Positions 42,598-52,520 are shown, counted from the stretch's first letter. The stretch is 64,000 nucleotides of DNA from Chryseobacterium indologenes (GCF_018362995.1 NZ_CP074372.1:3472001-3536000); one strand, 5' to 3'. Numbers and translations: made by a program. Notes: a model not told the origin generated them from the sequence alone.

Positions 42598-43824
42598 ATG
42601 TTAGAAAAGAAAGAACATAACTATGAGAAAGCAGTCTTGGTGGGTGTTATTACCCAGAATCAGGACGAAGAAAAACTGACGGAGTATTTAGATGAACTTG
42701 AGTTTTTAGCTTTCACAGCCGGAGCAACCGTACAAAAGCGTTTTACCCAAAAACTGACTCAGCCGGATTCCAAAACCTTCATCGGAAGCGGAAAAGCAAT
42801 TGAGATAAAAGAATATGTAAAAGAAAACGAGATCGGAACTGTAATTTTCGATGACGAGCTTTCTCCTTCACAGCTTAAAAACCTGGAAAGAGATATGGAG
42901 GTTAAGATTTTGGACCGTACCAATCTTATTCTTGATATTTTTGCTCAGAGAGCCCAGACTTCTTATGCGAGAACTCAGGTAGAGCTGGCACAATATCAGT
43001 ATCTTTTACCGCGATTGACGAGAATGTGGACTCACCTTGAGCGTCAGAAAGGGGGAATCGGAATGAGGGGTCCGGGGGAAACGGAAATTGAAACTGACCG
43101 CCGTATTATCCGTGACAGAATTACATTGCTGAAAGAAAAACTGAAGACCATTGACAAGCAGATGGCGACCCAGCGTAATAACCGTGGGAAAGTAGTTCGT
43201 GCAGCTTTGGTAGGATATACCAATGTTGGAAAATCTACTTTGATGAATTCCATTTCAAAATCTGAGGTTTTTGCAGAAAATAAACTATTTGCCACTTTGG
43301 ATACCACAGTAAGAAAAGTGGTAATCGGAAATTTACCGTTCCTGCTTACGGATACGGTAGGGTTTATCAGAAAATTGCCAACTCAGCTGGTAGAATCATT
43401 CAAATCTACTTTGGATGAGGTTCGTGAAGCTGATCTTTTGATCCATGTGGTAGATATTTCTCATGAAAGCTTTGAAGATCACATAGAATCTGTAAATCAT
43501 ATTTTGATGGAAATTAATGCTCATCAGAAACCAATGATCATGATTTTCAATAAGATCGATGATTTCAGCTATGAGAAAAAGGATGATGATGATCTTACAC
43601 CATCAACCCGTAAAAATATCTCTCTGGAAGAGTGGAAAAAAACATGGATGGGGAAATCAAAATACCCAACGGTATTTATTTCTGCTTTAACGAAGGAAAA
43701 CTTTCCGGAAATGAAGAAAATGATTTACGATGAGGTAATGAAGATTCATATTTCCAGATTTCCATACAACGATTTCCTTTTCGAATATTTCGATAACGAC
43801 GAGGAAGAAGAAAGCAACAATTAA
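42598..43824 (+). CDS. hflX: Ribosome-associated GTPase HflX
   Basis: The 408-residue GTPase has the HflX N-terminal domain (about 1-190) with FIGSGKAIEIKEYV, the long helical linker QVELAQYQYLLPRL with GGIGMRGPGETEIE, and the G domain with G1 GYTNVGKSTL, G3 DTVGF and G4 NKID. HflX splits stalled or heat-damaged ribosomes. The acidic C-terminus (DNDEEEESNN) is short. Its stop overlaps the next start by 1 nt (TAATG). Confidence 0.95.
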   Translation: MLEKKEHNYEKAVLVGVITQNQDEEKLTEYLDELEFLAFTAGATVQKRFTQKLTQPDSKTFIGSGKAIEIKEYVKENEIGTVIFDDELSPSQLKNLERDMEVKILDRTNLILDIFAQRAQTSYARTQVELAQYQYLLPRLTRMWTHLERQKGGIGMRGPGETEIETDRRIIRDRITLLKEKLKTIDKQMATQRNNRGKVVRAALVGYTNVGKSTLMNSISKSEVFAENKLFATLDTTVRKVVIGNLPFLLTDTVGFIRKLPTQLVESFKSTLDEVREADLLIHVVDISHESFEDHIESVNHILMEINAHQKPMIMIFNKIDDFSYEKKDDDDLTPSTRKNISLEEWKKTWMGKSKYPTVFISALTKENFPEMKKMIYDEVMKIHISRFPYNDFLFEYFDNDEEEESNN

Positions 43825-44459
43825 TGAAATATCACTTTTTCCTTTTATTCATCATATTTTCGGTTTTTGGTTTCAGCCAGAAATCAAAACTTGATTTAAA
43901 AGCTGTTGAGAAAAGTCTCAAAAATTCTGATTCTCCTTATAATTACGAGAAGCTTATTTTTAAATATAAAGGATATCCAAAGTCTTTGGACAGTATAGAG
44001 TCACAATATCTTTACTATGGAAGAAATTTCAGGAAAGATAAGATAAGTACTTCAGATGATAGCTTTAAAAGCCTTGCTGAAGCCTTTAAACAGAATAATT
44101 TTGCAGACTGTATCAAGCAGGGAAAAGCCTTGTATGATAAAGATCCTACGAATCTGGATGTTTTGCTGATCCTTCTCAGAGCCTATGATTCTTTGAAGGA
44201 TGGCAGCAATTTTATGCATCACCTGAATCAGTTTCGTTCGCTTACGGAAGGAATAAAAATATCAGGAGACGGCAAATCTGAAAAAACAGCCTATATCGTC
44301 AATTCTGTAGGAGATGAATATATTCTGCTGAACATTCTGAATATAGGACAGGATTATACGAGAAGCTCAAAACCTGCTAAGGATGGCATGTTTGATGTTT
44401 GGGAAAAAGAGGGGCAGCAGCTCTATATTAAAATACTCTATTTGGAACTCACCAATTAA
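43824..44459 (+). CDS. DUF4919 secreted protein
   Basis: The 211-residue protein has a signal peptide ending FGFSQ near residue 19 and a domain matching DUF4919, with PYNYEKLIFKYKGYP, YYGRNFRKDK, a TPR-like helix pair (FADCIKQGKALYDKDPTNLDV) and the closing GMFDVWEK. The family is restricted to Bacteroidota and uncharacterised. It is coupled translationally to hflX. Confidence 0.82.
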   Translation: MKYHFFLLFIIFSVFGFSQKSKLDLKAVEKSLKNSDSPYNYEKLIFKYKGYPKSLDSIESQYLYYGRNFRKDKISTSDDSFKSLAEAFKQNNFADCIKQGKALYDKDPTNLDVLLILLRAYDSLKDGSNFMHHLNQFRSLTEGIKISGDGKSEKTAYIVNSVGDEYILLNILNIGQDYTRSSKPAKDGMFDVWEKEGQQLYIKILYLELTN

Positions 44460-44480
44460 TCATAAAATAAGAAACACTTA

Positions 44481-45767
44481 GTGGAATTATATTATTCATT
44501 TTCAGCGTTAATCGTATTAGCATCAATATTCGCATATCTCAATTACAGATTTTTAAAACTTCCAAGTACTATCGGAATTATGGTGATCGCCATTGTGGTG
44601 TCTATTTTTCTGGTAATGTTCGGAGAAACAGTACTTCCGAGAACTTTCGGACACCTTCACAACCTGATGAACAGTATCGACTTTACGGAAGTTCTGATGG
44701 GAGCTATGCTTAATTTTCTTCTTTTTGCAGGAGGAATTCATATTAATATTAATGACCTGAAGGAGCAGTTCAGACCTGTAGTGATATTTTCCACGGTGGG
44801 AGTTGTGATTTCTACTTTTGTAGTAGGGTTCGGAATGTTTTATCTACTGCCTTATGTTGGGGTTAAACTTCCTTTCATCTACTGTCTTGTCTTTGGAGCA
44901 TTGATTTCACCTACTGATCCGGTGGCGGTTTTGAGTGTTCTGAAACAGGCTAACGTATCCAAATCACTGGAAACAAAAGTAGCCGGAGAATCTCTTTTCA
45001 ATGATGGTATGGCGGTTGTGGTCTTTACAGTAATCCTGCAGCTGGCGATCGGAAAAGAAGTGGATTTAAGTGTTGAAACAATCGGATTGCTTTTGCTTAA
45101 AGAAGCAGGAGGAGGTCTTTTACTGGGTGTTCTGTTAGGTTGGGTTACTTCAAGATTAATGCGTGAAGTGGATGATTATATTATCTCAGTATTAGTAACA
45201 CTTTCTGTAGTGATGGGAGGTTATCTTATTGCGAGACAGATGCATATTTCAGGACCGTTGACTATGGTGGCAGCAGGATTATTTATGGGGAATTTCAACA
45301 GAAGTTTCAAAATGAAATCTGTCACGCAGGATTATCTTATCAAATTCTGGGAACTGATTGATGAAATCCTGAATGCCGTATTATTCCTGTTCATTGGGTT
45401 TGAGCTCTTGATGATTAAAGATCTTAAGCACTTTATGATTCCGGGCTTAGCAGCAATTGTAGTTGTGTTGTTTGCAAGATTTATTTCAATCTGGGGACCT
45501 ACGAAGTTTACCTCTTTGAGAAGAAGTTTCAGCCCGCAGACGGTAAAAGTTCTGGTTTGGGGAGGAATCCGTGGAGGGGTTTCCATTGCATTGGCGATGT
45601 CTATTCCTAAAAGTGAGTATAGTGAGATTATTTTAAGTATTACCTACTGTGTAGTCGTCTTCTCGATCATTGTTCAGGGGCTTACTATTGCCAAGGTGGC
45701 CAATCCTAATAAGATTGCAAAAGAAGAGGAAGAACAGGAGAATATTACTTTAGAAGAGAAAGCTTAA
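44481..45767 (+). CDS. CPA1-family sodium/proton antiporter
   Basis: This 428-residue transporter has about twelve membrane helices of the cation:proton antiporter-1 family, with the ion-binding SPTDPVAVLSVLK (paired Thr/Asp) and GESLFNDGMAVV motifs intact and WGGIRGGVSIALAM near the C-terminus. It should exchange Na+ or K+ for H+. Translation appears to start at GTG 44481, since no ATG fits before the first helix. The ~25-residue acidic tail is cytoplasmic. Confidence 0.93.
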   Translation: MELYYSFSALIVLASIFAYLNYRFLKLPSTIGIMVIAIVVSIFLVMFGETVLPRTFGHLHNLMNSIDFTEVLMGAMLNFLLFAGGIHININDLKEQFRPVVIFSTVGVVISTFVVGFGMFYLLPYVGVKLPFIYCLVFGALISPTDPVAVLSVLKQANVSKSLETKVAGESLFNDGMAVVVFTVILQLAIGKEVDLSVETIGLLLLKEAGGGLLLGVLLGWVTSRLMREVDDYIISVLVTLSVVMGGYLIARQMHISGPLTMVAAGLFMGNFNRSFKMKSVTQDYLIKFWELIDEILNAVLFLFIGFELLMIKDLKHFMIPGLAAIVVVLFARFISIWGPTKFTSLRRSFSPQTVKVLVWGGIRGGVSIALAMSIPKSEYSEIILSITYCVVVFSIIVQGLTIAKVANPNKIAKEEEEQENITLEEKA

Positions 45768-45794
45768 ATCACAAAAATAACAGTCGTTCCGGAT

Positions 45795-46511
45795 ATGAGT
45801 ATCGTTAAAGAAATACAGGAAGCACTAGCTGTTTTGTCCATTCCTGAGAAGGCAGAATTCTTTCCAAGATTTTTCAAAACCGGAAAAGGAGAATATGGTG
45901 AAGGAGATCTGTTTCTGGGCGTGAAAGTTCCGGATCAGAGGTCTGTTGCCAAAGAATATTATCCGAAAATAAATTTGGAAGAACTCAGTACATTACTCTC
46001 TTCCAGATACCATGAACACAGACTGACAGCTCTTTTTATGCTGATTTCAAAGTTTGAAAAAACAAAAGATAAAGCGGTAAAAGAAGAAGTGGTTGCTTTT
46101 TATCTTGATCACCTCACTTACGTCAATAACTGGGACCTTGTAGATTCTACCTGTTATAAGATTCTTGGCAGATACGCTTTTGAAAATCAGAAAGAATATC
46201 TTCTCAGAGAACTTTCGGAGTCTGAGGAGATGTGGCACAAAAGAGTAGCCGTTGTCGGGACGATGCATTATATAAAAAAAGGGTCATTTGATCTTACTAA
46301 AGAATTCGTAACCAGAAACCTGAAGCATTCTCATGATCTGATGCATAAAGCTAATGGATGGCTGTTACGCGAAATGGGAAATAAAAATGAAGGAGAATTG
46401 ATCAGCTACCTGAACCAATATTACAAAGAAATGCCCAGAACCTGTCTTCGGTATGCTATTGAAAAGCTGGACGAAGATCTTCGTCAGGATTATCTGAAAG
46501 GCCATATTTAA
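45795..46511 (+). CDS. AlkD-like DNA alkylation repair protein
   Basis: This 238-residue all-helical HEAT-like-repeat protein belongs to the DNA alkylation repair (AlkD) family. The catalytic region NNWDLVDSTCYKILGRY (Trp and Asp) is present near residue 112, with EMWHKRVAVVGTMHYIKKG and the closing RTCLRYAIEKL. AlkD excises bulky or cationic alkylpurines without base flipping. It follows the antiporter gene by 27 nt. Confidence 0.92.
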   Translation: MSIVKEIQEALAVLSIPEKAEFFPRFFKTGKGEYGEGDLFLGVKVPDQRSVAKEYYPKINLEELSTLLSSRYHEHRLTALFMLISKFEKTKDKAVKEEVVAFYLDHLTYVNNWDLVDSTCYKILGRYAFENQKEYLLRELSESEEMWHKRVAVVGTMHYIKKGSFDLTKEFVTRNLKHSHDLMHKANGWLLREMGNKNEGELISYLNQYYKEMPRTCLRYAIEKLDEDLRQDYLKGHI

Positions 46512-46602
46512 GTACCTGAAAACAGCTATTTATGCTCAAAAAATCAAAGATGATAAGGTTTTAAGGTCAGAATTGAGTAATTTTGTGGTTTTAAACCCAA
46601 TC

Positions 46603-47271
46603 ATGAAAAATTTTCTCAGATTATTTCTTCTATGTATCCCTTTGCTGTTCCTGACCAGTTGTTTCGACATTCTTGATAAAGTGAATGTAAAGGCAGACGG
46701 TACAGGAGAGTATACCATCATTCTGAATGCCAGCAAAAGCAAAACAAGGCTGGCCTCAATCTCCAAAATGGAAACCATCAACGGGAAAAAAGTTCCGAAA
46801 AAAGCAGATATTGAAAATAAAATCAATGAAGCGGCAAAAATTTTCAAAGGAACTCCCGGAATCAGCAACGTAAAAACCTCCATGGATTTTGATAATTATA
46901 TCATCAAACTGAGCTGTAACTTCAAAAAGATTGAAAACATCAATGCCGGACTGGAAAAACTTAAAGCTCAGAATATATTGGGTAAAATGATTCCTACTCA
47001 AATTTACAGCCAGAATCTTGAAAAAAAGACATTGACAAGAAATAAGGTCAATACATTCAAAACAGATTACGAAAAGATGAGCAAGGCGGATAAAGAAGTC
47101 TTTAATGATGCCAGATATACTTCCATCATGCAGTTTGAAAGTACAGTGAAATCACAAACCAACAATGCTTATGTGCTTTCACCCAATAAAAAAGCGCTCA
47201 AACTGGAGGCTGATATCCTGGATCTGATTCTTCAGAAAAAACAAATACAAAACACTATTCTTTTTCAATAA
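46603..47271 (+). CDS. Lipoprotein of unknown function, first of a three-gene set
   Basis: The protein has a lipoprotein signal ending LFLTSC near residue 20, then FDILDKVNVKADGTGEYTIILN, a pattern of Bacteroidota envelope proteins with an alpha/beta fold. The ATG at 46603 is chosen over 46573 because a -7 box TAATTTTG at 46578-46585 lies within the longer version. It precedes two related larger genes by 17 nt and probably forms an operon with them. No characterised family is known to me. Confidence 0.72.
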   Translation: MKNFLRLFLLCIPLLFLTSCFDILDKVNVKADGTGEYTIILNASKSKTRLASISKMETINGKKVPKKADIENKINEAAKIFKGTPGISNVKTSMDFDNYIIKLSCNFKKIENINAGLEKLKAQNILGKMIPTQIYSQNLEKKTLTRNKVNTFKTDYEKMSKADKEVFNDARYTSIMQFESTVKSQTNNAYVLSPNKKALKLEADILDLILQKKQIQNTILFQ

Positions 47272-47288
47272 ATTTCTAAACTATAGTC

Positions 47289-49310
47289 ATGAAATCTATC
47301 TTATTAAAAACACAAAAAATTATTTTTGTACTCTTTGGTTTTACACTGGTTTTTGCCCAAAATAGTATGAAAATTCCTGCTGATGCTGTATTTTATATGG
47401 AAGTCAACGGGAAACAGCTTAATAATAAAATCAACTGGAATAAACTGAATCCTTTGCTACATGAATTAAGCAAAAAGAACAAAGAAACCAAAGAAAACCT
47501 TTCATGGACAGATTATTCCAAAACCGGAATCAAATACGATGCTGTTCAATACCATTATGCAAGCTTTAATGACTCTATAAAAGCGTATAATACTCATTTT
47601 ATCATTGATAATAAGGAAAAGTTTCAGGAATTCATTAATTCTGTCAAGAAAAAAGGGCAGGAAGTTTCTAATAGAAAGAACTATTCCTATGTAGATATCA
47701 ATGACGATATTTTTGTTGCCTGGAACGGAAACCGTGCGGTTCTTAGGATGATAAGCTATACCAAACCTTACAAAGATCTTTGGGCAACAGAAGCGGTTGC
47801 AGACAGTACTGCCGTTGCCGTTGACTCCGTTTACGCAGAAGCAGGAGATACTGCTTATACTGATGAGCCGGAAAAGCCTTTTGATTACAAAGAAGAAATC
47901 AAAAACCTTAAGGACGATATCAAGTATCTTAAAGAAAGCATCAAGGATAACAACAACGAGATTGCAAGAATCCAAAAAGATATCAAATACCTTCAGAAAC
48001 ACCATAAATACCCTAAAGAGAAGGAGAGTGCTGAAAATGAAGAGGAAATGCCTGATGACGCTTATGCTTACGATGAAGAAGAGGATTTAGCTTACAAAAA
48101 AGAGCAGGATTCCATCCGCAAAGAAAACTTTAAGGTCGTTAAAAAGAATGCTGAAGATCATTTTGATCAGTACTTCAGTTCAAATCTGGAAATTGAAGTT
48201 CCAAAAGAAATGTTGTCGTTCAGAGATACCAATTCCGATGTTTTTGTCTACACAGACTACGGGAGAATTGTAAATGAAGGGATCTATGGCAAGATGACAA
48301 AGTTCTACAGCTATGGGCAGTTCTTTAAGAATATGTACAATTCCAACTATTCTTACAATCTGTATTTTGATAAAGATAAAGTAAGGCTTGTTAATAATTA
48401 CCAACATAAAAATGCTGAAATTCAGAAGAATATATCTGCTATTTATAAAGGGAAGAAAAACAAAAAACTGCTGGAACTGATCAATGAAAAAAGCGTTGGT
48501 TACTATGCAATGAATGTGAATGGGGCGAAATGTTTCGACTTGATGTACAGCCTGCTTCAGGATTCCGGAGAAAATGAGTACAAAAAAGAAATGGAGCTCA
48601 TTATGGAAACCATGAAAATTGTTCTGGATGAAGAGGCTATTACCAAAATAGCACCAGGAAACGGAATCTTTGTTTTGAATGAATTGAAGTCTAAAAAAGT
48701 AGAGTACACTGATTACGAATACGATGCTGACTTCAACGAAAAAGAAGTAAAGAAAACCAAAGATATCGCTGTTCCCAACTTTACTTTTGCTTTTGCAACA
48801 GAAAATGAGGGCTACTGGAACCGTATTTTTGATTTGCTTACAACCAATAAAAAACTGTCTAAAAGATTCTCTAAAAAAGGAAACCTATATACCTTTAAAG
48901 ATGAAAAGAATGGTGGATATGTAGATCAGCTGTTCTTTACAGTAAAGGATGGAGTAGTATATCTGATGAGCTCTGCAGACAATATCTTATCCGTAAACCA
49001 ATCCGATATTTCCAGAAAATGGGCGAAAGATTCTGCAAAATATCCTTTGTCAGGAAGATTGGATATCCAGAAACTTTTAACAGGTTTAGATAAAGAATTC
49101 AAAACTCCTAAAGAGAGAAAGGCACTGGATGCCATCAGAAAAAATGTAGGAGAGTTGTATTATAAGACAGAAGTGAAAGGGGAGAGCATCCAGACTGAAA
49201 TGAATTATAATATTAAAGATTCTTCAGAAAACAGCTTAATGTATTTCTTTGATGTATTCGATCAGGTTTTTAAAACAAAAGAAAAAGAAGAGAAACCACA
49301 AATTTTATAG
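47289..49310 (+). CDS. Large secreted protein resembling DUF4836 proteins
   Basis: This 673-residue protein has a signal peptide ending VFAQ (residue 24) followed by IPADAVFYMEVNGKQL, the opening typical of DUF4836-like Bacteroidota proteins. A charged coiled-coil (about 198-245, EEIKNLKDDIKYLKESI) and an acidic segment (EEEMPDDAYAYDEEED) interrupt the fold, then paired beta modules follow. It abuts the next gene directly. Function unknown; periplasmic or outer-membrane location is inferred. Confidence 0.72.
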   Translation: MKSILLKTQKIIFVLFGFTLVFAQNSMKIPADAVFYMEVNGKQLNNKINWNKLNPLLHELSKKNKETKENLSWTDYSKTGIKYDAVQYHYASFNDSIKAYNTHFIIDNKEKFQEFINSVKKKGQEVSNRKNYSYVDINDDIFVAWNGNRAVLRMISYTKPYKDLWATEAVADSTAVAVDSVYAEAGDTAYTDEPEKPFDYKEEIKNLKDDIKYLKESIKDNNNEIARIQKDIKYLQKHHKYPKEKESAENEEEMPDDAYAYDEEEDLAYKKEQDSIRKENFKVVKKNAEDHFDQYFSSNLEIEVPKEMLSFRDTNSDVFVYTDYGRIVNEGIYGKMTKFYSYGQFFKNMYNSNYSYNLYFDKDKVRLVNNYQHKNAEIQKNISAIYKGKKNKKLLELINEKSVGYYAMNVNGAKCFDLMYSLLQDSGENEYKKEMELIMETMKIVLDEEAITKIAPGNGIFVLNELKSKKVEYTDYEYDADFNEKEVKKTKDIAVPNFTFAFATENEGYWNRIFDLLTTNKKLSKRFSKKGNLYTFKDEKNGGYVDQLFFTVKDGVVYLMSSADNILSVNQSDISRKWAKDSAKYPLSGRLDIQKLLTGLDKEFKTPKERKALDAIRKNVGELYYKTEVKGESIQTEMNYNIKDSSENSLMYFFDVFDQVFKTKEKEEKPQIL

Positions 49311-50546
49311 ATGAACAAAAAGAAGATTATTGTCCCGTTAGTTGTATTGCTCGCTGTTGCAGCATATTTTGTGGTTTTTCATAAAAATAAGAACCTCAGA
49401 TATCTTCCTGAAAATGCAGATGCAGTAATTTTAATTGATATAAAAAAAGTAACGGGACAATATCTCTTCAGCCTGGCTACACATCCTTCTCATTGGTCAG
49501 GAAATAAGGCTAAAGGTAAAAGCACAGGCTCACTGAAAGATTCAGGAATCAGAATTCCGGATTTCCTGCAGATTTTCCATATTAAAGACACGAAGTTTTC
49601 CGAATGGTACAGTGTTTTAGAACTTAAAGATTCCCAAAAATTCATTGCTTTTTTAAAGAAGCAGAGCTTTGCAGATAAAGGAAACAACCGTTTTCAGAAA
49701 GATCAGATTTTTCTTATGATCAACGGGAATCATTGTATTGCGGGAACTTCAGATTTGGCACTTGAAGCCATCCAAAAAGAGATTCAGGCTTCTTCAAACT
49801 CTGTCCGGGATGCAGATCAGTTTATTCATAACACGGCCGGAAGCATTTCTTTCATTTCCGGGAAGAAAATTCAAAACTTTTCTATTGAATTGAATGATGA
49901 TGAAATTGAAATTAAAAACAATTCAAACTCTGAAATTCTTAATGCTGTCGCTTCCAAACTCCAAAAGGGAAATCACTTTCTTGATCTGGAATTAGACAAA
50001 GAAAACATCCGGAATTTTAGCCGTTTTTTCAATAAAAGTATTGCTGATTCTTCACAAGCTGTTTATCTGAAAGCAACGGCAGACCTTAAACAGGTCAATG
50101 ATACGATTATCAGTTATGAATATGACGATAATTTCAATGAGGTTGAAAAAAAGACCTTTCAAAAAATCACACAGCCTGATTATACCATTGATATTAAAAG
50201 TGATGATCCGGGGAAAACCTGGGCATATTTCCAGTCTAAAAAGTGGATCAATAGCGAAAATCAATTTACCGGAATCCCTTTCCAGCCTAATCAAATCAAC
50301 CAAAATAATGGCGGTGTTGTCATAAAATCAACCAGAAACCCCATAGCTTTATCACCCCAGTTAAAAGAAAACTACATTTTCATCAGAAACAGTGCCCTGC
50401 TGTATTCTTCTTTGAAAACGCTGGGCAATACTGAAAAAAGAATCATTTCAGATATAGAGTATGTGTTGTATGGAAATAAGTCGCAGGATTATTGGGTGAA
50501 AATAAAAGCGAAAAACGGAGAATTACCCTTAATTTTACGCTGGTAA
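49311..50546 (+). CDS. Membrane-anchored relative of the preceding protein
   Basis: The 411-residue protein has an N-terminal membrane anchor (about residues 5-23, IVPLVVLLAVAAYFVVF) and then YLPENADAVILIDIKKV, which parallels the IPADAVFYMEVNGKQL start of its neighbour. A shared segment EYDDNFNEVEKKTFQ here and EYDADFNEKEVKKTK there confirms relatedness. It starts right after the neighbour's stop, so the two are translated together. No biochemical role is known. Confidence 0.72.
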   Translation: MNKKKIIVPLVVLLAVAAYFVVFHKNKNLRYLPENADAVILIDIKKVTGQYLFSLATHPSHWSGNKAKGKSTGSLKDSGIRIPDFLQIFHIKDTKFSEWYSVLELKDSQKFIAFLKKQSFADKGNNRFQKDQIFLMINGNHCIAGTSDLALEAIQKEIQASSNSVRDADQFIHNTAGSISFISGKKIQNFSIELNDDEIEIKNNSNSEILNAVASKLQKGNHFLDLELDKENIRNFSRFFNKSIADSSQAVYLKATADLKQVNDTIISYEYDDNFNEVEKKTFQKITQPDYTIDIKSDDPGKTWAYFQSKKWINSENQFTGIPFQPNQINQNNGGVVIKSTRNPIALSPQLKENYIFIRNSALLYSSLKTLGNTEKRIISDIEYVLYGNKSQDYWVKIKAKNGELPLILRW

Positions 50547-50575
50547 CCAGAGAAACCGAATAAAATTATCTATTA

Positions 50576-50914
50576 ATGGCTCCATCAGACATCGCATTAT
50601 TCAAAACCTTTACACATTATTTCCTGCATTTCGTTTTTCCGGTCTTTATTGCATTGATTTTTTATCGTAAAAACTGGAAGAAAGCTTATTTTATTCTCCT
50701 TGCTACAATGCTGGTAGATCTGGACCACCTTTTTGCCACTCCTGTTTTTGATCCGTCAAGAGAAAGTATAGGTTTTCATTTTTTGCATTCCTATTATGCT
50801 ATTGCGGTGTATTTTTTGCTGCTGTTCTTTAAAGGAAATATCAGAATTATAGGAATCGGGCTTCTGTTTCATATGTTTACGGATTATCAGGACTTTAACT
50901 TCTGGCCTCATTAA
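50576..50914 (+). CDS. DUF6122 membrane protein
   Basis: This 112-residue protein has about four hydrophobic helices with clustered His/Asp residues: FTHYFLHFVFP, MLVDLDHLFATP, FHFLHSYYA and LLFHMFTDYQDF. The pattern matches DUF6122 and recalls the metal-dependent hydrolase-like YdjM membrane family, so a metal site at the membrane is possible. It follows the previous gene by 29 nt. Confidence 0.8.
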   Translation: MAPSDIALFKTFTHYFLHFVFPVFIALIFYRKNWKKAYFILLATMLVDLDHLFATPVFDPSRESIGFHFLHSYYAIAVYFLLLFFKGNIRIIGIGLLFHMFTDYQDFNFWPH

Positions 50915-50980
50915 AATATTATTAATATTTTCTTTTGATATTGAAATTTCTATAGATTTTTTGTATTTTGTAGTCACTTT

Positions 50981-52051
50981 ATGAGACTTAAAGAATTTTT
51001 ACATTACACCTATATTTTTCCTCTCCTTGCGGTAGGGTACTACTTTTCCGGACTAATGGGAACTGGAGTGCTTTATGACATTCTTGCGGGAATTTTATTG
51101 ATTGGGAGTGTTTTATCGGCGGTACATCATGCAGAAGTGGTGGCTCATAAAGTAGGAGAACCTTTCGGAACCATTATTCTGGCTCTTTGTATCACCATTA
51201 TTGAAGTTGCGCTTATCATCTCGCTGATGGTGGCCGGCGGAGATCAGGCGATCACGCTGGCCAGAGATACGGTTTTTGCCGCTGTAATGCTTATTCTTAA
51301 CGGAATTCTGGGAATATGTATTCTTGTAGGCGGTGTCAAATATCATGAGCAGTTTTTTGCAAGAACTTCAGCAACTACTTATCTGGTAAGTATTGTTTCA
51401 ATCCTGGTACTTACTCTTGTTCTTCCTAATTTTACATCAAGTGTCAACGGACCTTTCTATAACGAAGCTCAGCTTATCTTCATATCCATTGCCTGTCTTG
51501 TCATTTACGGTATTTTCCTGATGGTACAGACCGTTCGTCACAGAAGCTATTTTATTGTTCCTGACGAGCATCCTGACGAGCATTATATTCCGTCACTGAC
51601 AAAAACGCTTATTAGTTTTGGTTTTCTCGTGGTTTGCCTTGTTATTGTAGTGCTTATGGCAAAAGGATTATCGGATACAATAGAAGGAATGGTACGAAGC
51701 CTTGGCGCTCCAAAATCTTTGGTAGGGGTCATTATTGCGGCCGTTGTTCTTCTTCCCGAAGGAGTAGCGGCAATCCGTGCAGCCAGGGCTAATCAGATTC
51801 AGTCAAGCTTAAATCTGGCATTAGGTTCTGCATTGGCAAGTATCGGATTAACGATTCCTGCGGTGTCAGTTGTCTGTATTATGTATGATATTCCTTTGGT
51901 ACTTGGTTTGGACAAAAAAGATATTATTCTGCTTTCCTTATCCGTATTTATAGTTATGCTTTCATTAAGTCGCGGTAAGACCAATGTTCTGTACGGAACC
52001 GTTTTACTGGTAAACCTGGCCGCATATATCTTTACGGTAATCGTTCCTTAG
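50981..52051 (+). CDS. ChaA-like cation/proton antiporter
   Basis: The 356-residue transporter has about eleven helices of the Ca2+:cation antiporter (CaCA) family, with the two alpha-repeat signatures TIILALCITIIEVALIISLM and VVLLPEGVAAIRAARAN carrying the conserved Glu residues. ChaA proteins exchange Na+, K+ or Ca2+ for protons under alkaline or salt stress. Together with the CPA1 antiporter and Kir channel, this makes three monovalent or divalent cation transporters within 10 kb. Confidence 0.9.
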   Translation: MRLKEFLHYTYIFPLLAVGYYFSGLMGTGVLYDILAGILLIGSVLSAVHHAEVVAHKVGEPFGTIILALCITIIEVALIISLMVAGGDQAITLARDTVFAAVMLILNGILGICILVGGVKYHEQFFARTSATTYLVSIVSILVLTLVLPNFTSSVNGPFYNEAQLIFISIACLVIYGIFLMVQTVRHRSYFIVPDEHPDEHYIPSLTKTLISFGFLVVCLVIVVLMAKGLSDTIEGMVRSLGAPKSLVGVIIAAVVLLPEGVAAIRAARANQIQSSLNLALGSALASIGLTIPAVSVVCIMYDIPLVLGLDKKDIILLSLSVFIVMLSLSRGKTNVLYGTVLLVNLAAYIFTVIVP

Positions 52052-52103
52052 ATAAAAAGGCCCCCATAAAATAGATTCTGAGAATCCTGTATCCCGTAAC
52101 TCA

Positions 52104-52484
52104 CTACAGCCTTCTCGCCAATTCCATCTTGAAAGCCATTAGTTTTGCTATGTTTTCAGATTTGTAAATGGCCATATCTGCGTTTTCCCCTGCGAAGTTC
52201 TCCTCAATAGTAGTACGCCAAAGCTCTAGCCATCGGTCAAAATGTTTCTGCTCCATAGCCTGTATTTCATTAATCGGGAAATGAACGCCCATTGGATTTC
52301 CTTTATAAGACATCTGCCCGAAAAGAATAGATTCCCAGAAAGAATACATTTTAGGAAGATGTTTATCCCAGTCTACCTTAGCGACATCATTAAAGAAGAA
52401 TCCTATGGTTTCATCCTTAGTGACCTTTGTATAAAATGAATTGACAAGGTGTTCAATATCCTCTCTTGATTCAAGCTTTTTCAT
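52104..52484 (-). CDS. Group III truncated haemoglobin
   Basis: This 126-residue globin of the 2/2 type has FYTKVTKDETIGFFFNDVA, the distal region WESILFGQMSYKGNPM, and the proximal His in MEQKHFDRWLELWRTTIEENF. Group III members lack the Gly-Gly motifs of other truncated globins, as here. A role in oxygen or nitrosative/peroxide chemistry is likely. The promoter lies only a few bases before the ATG. Confidence 0.92.
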   Translation of the reverse strand: MKKLESREDIEHLVNSFYTKVTKDETIGFFFNDVAKVDWDKHLPKMYSFWESILFGQMSYKGNPMGVHFPINEIQAMEQKHFDRWLELWRTTIEENFAGENADMAIYKSENIAKLMAFKMELARRL

Positions 52485-52488
52485 AGTT

Positions 52489-52520
52489 CAAATGTACTCC
52501 AAAATCAAATTAAAACTCAA
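52489..52520 (-). promoter_or_regulatory. Promoter of the truncated haemoglobin gene, probably leaderless
   Basis: On the minus strand TTG (52520-52518), 21-bp spacer, TACATTTG (52496-52489). The -7 box ends 5 bp before the ATG at 52484, so transcription should begin at or within a base or two of the start codon. Confidence 0.65.
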
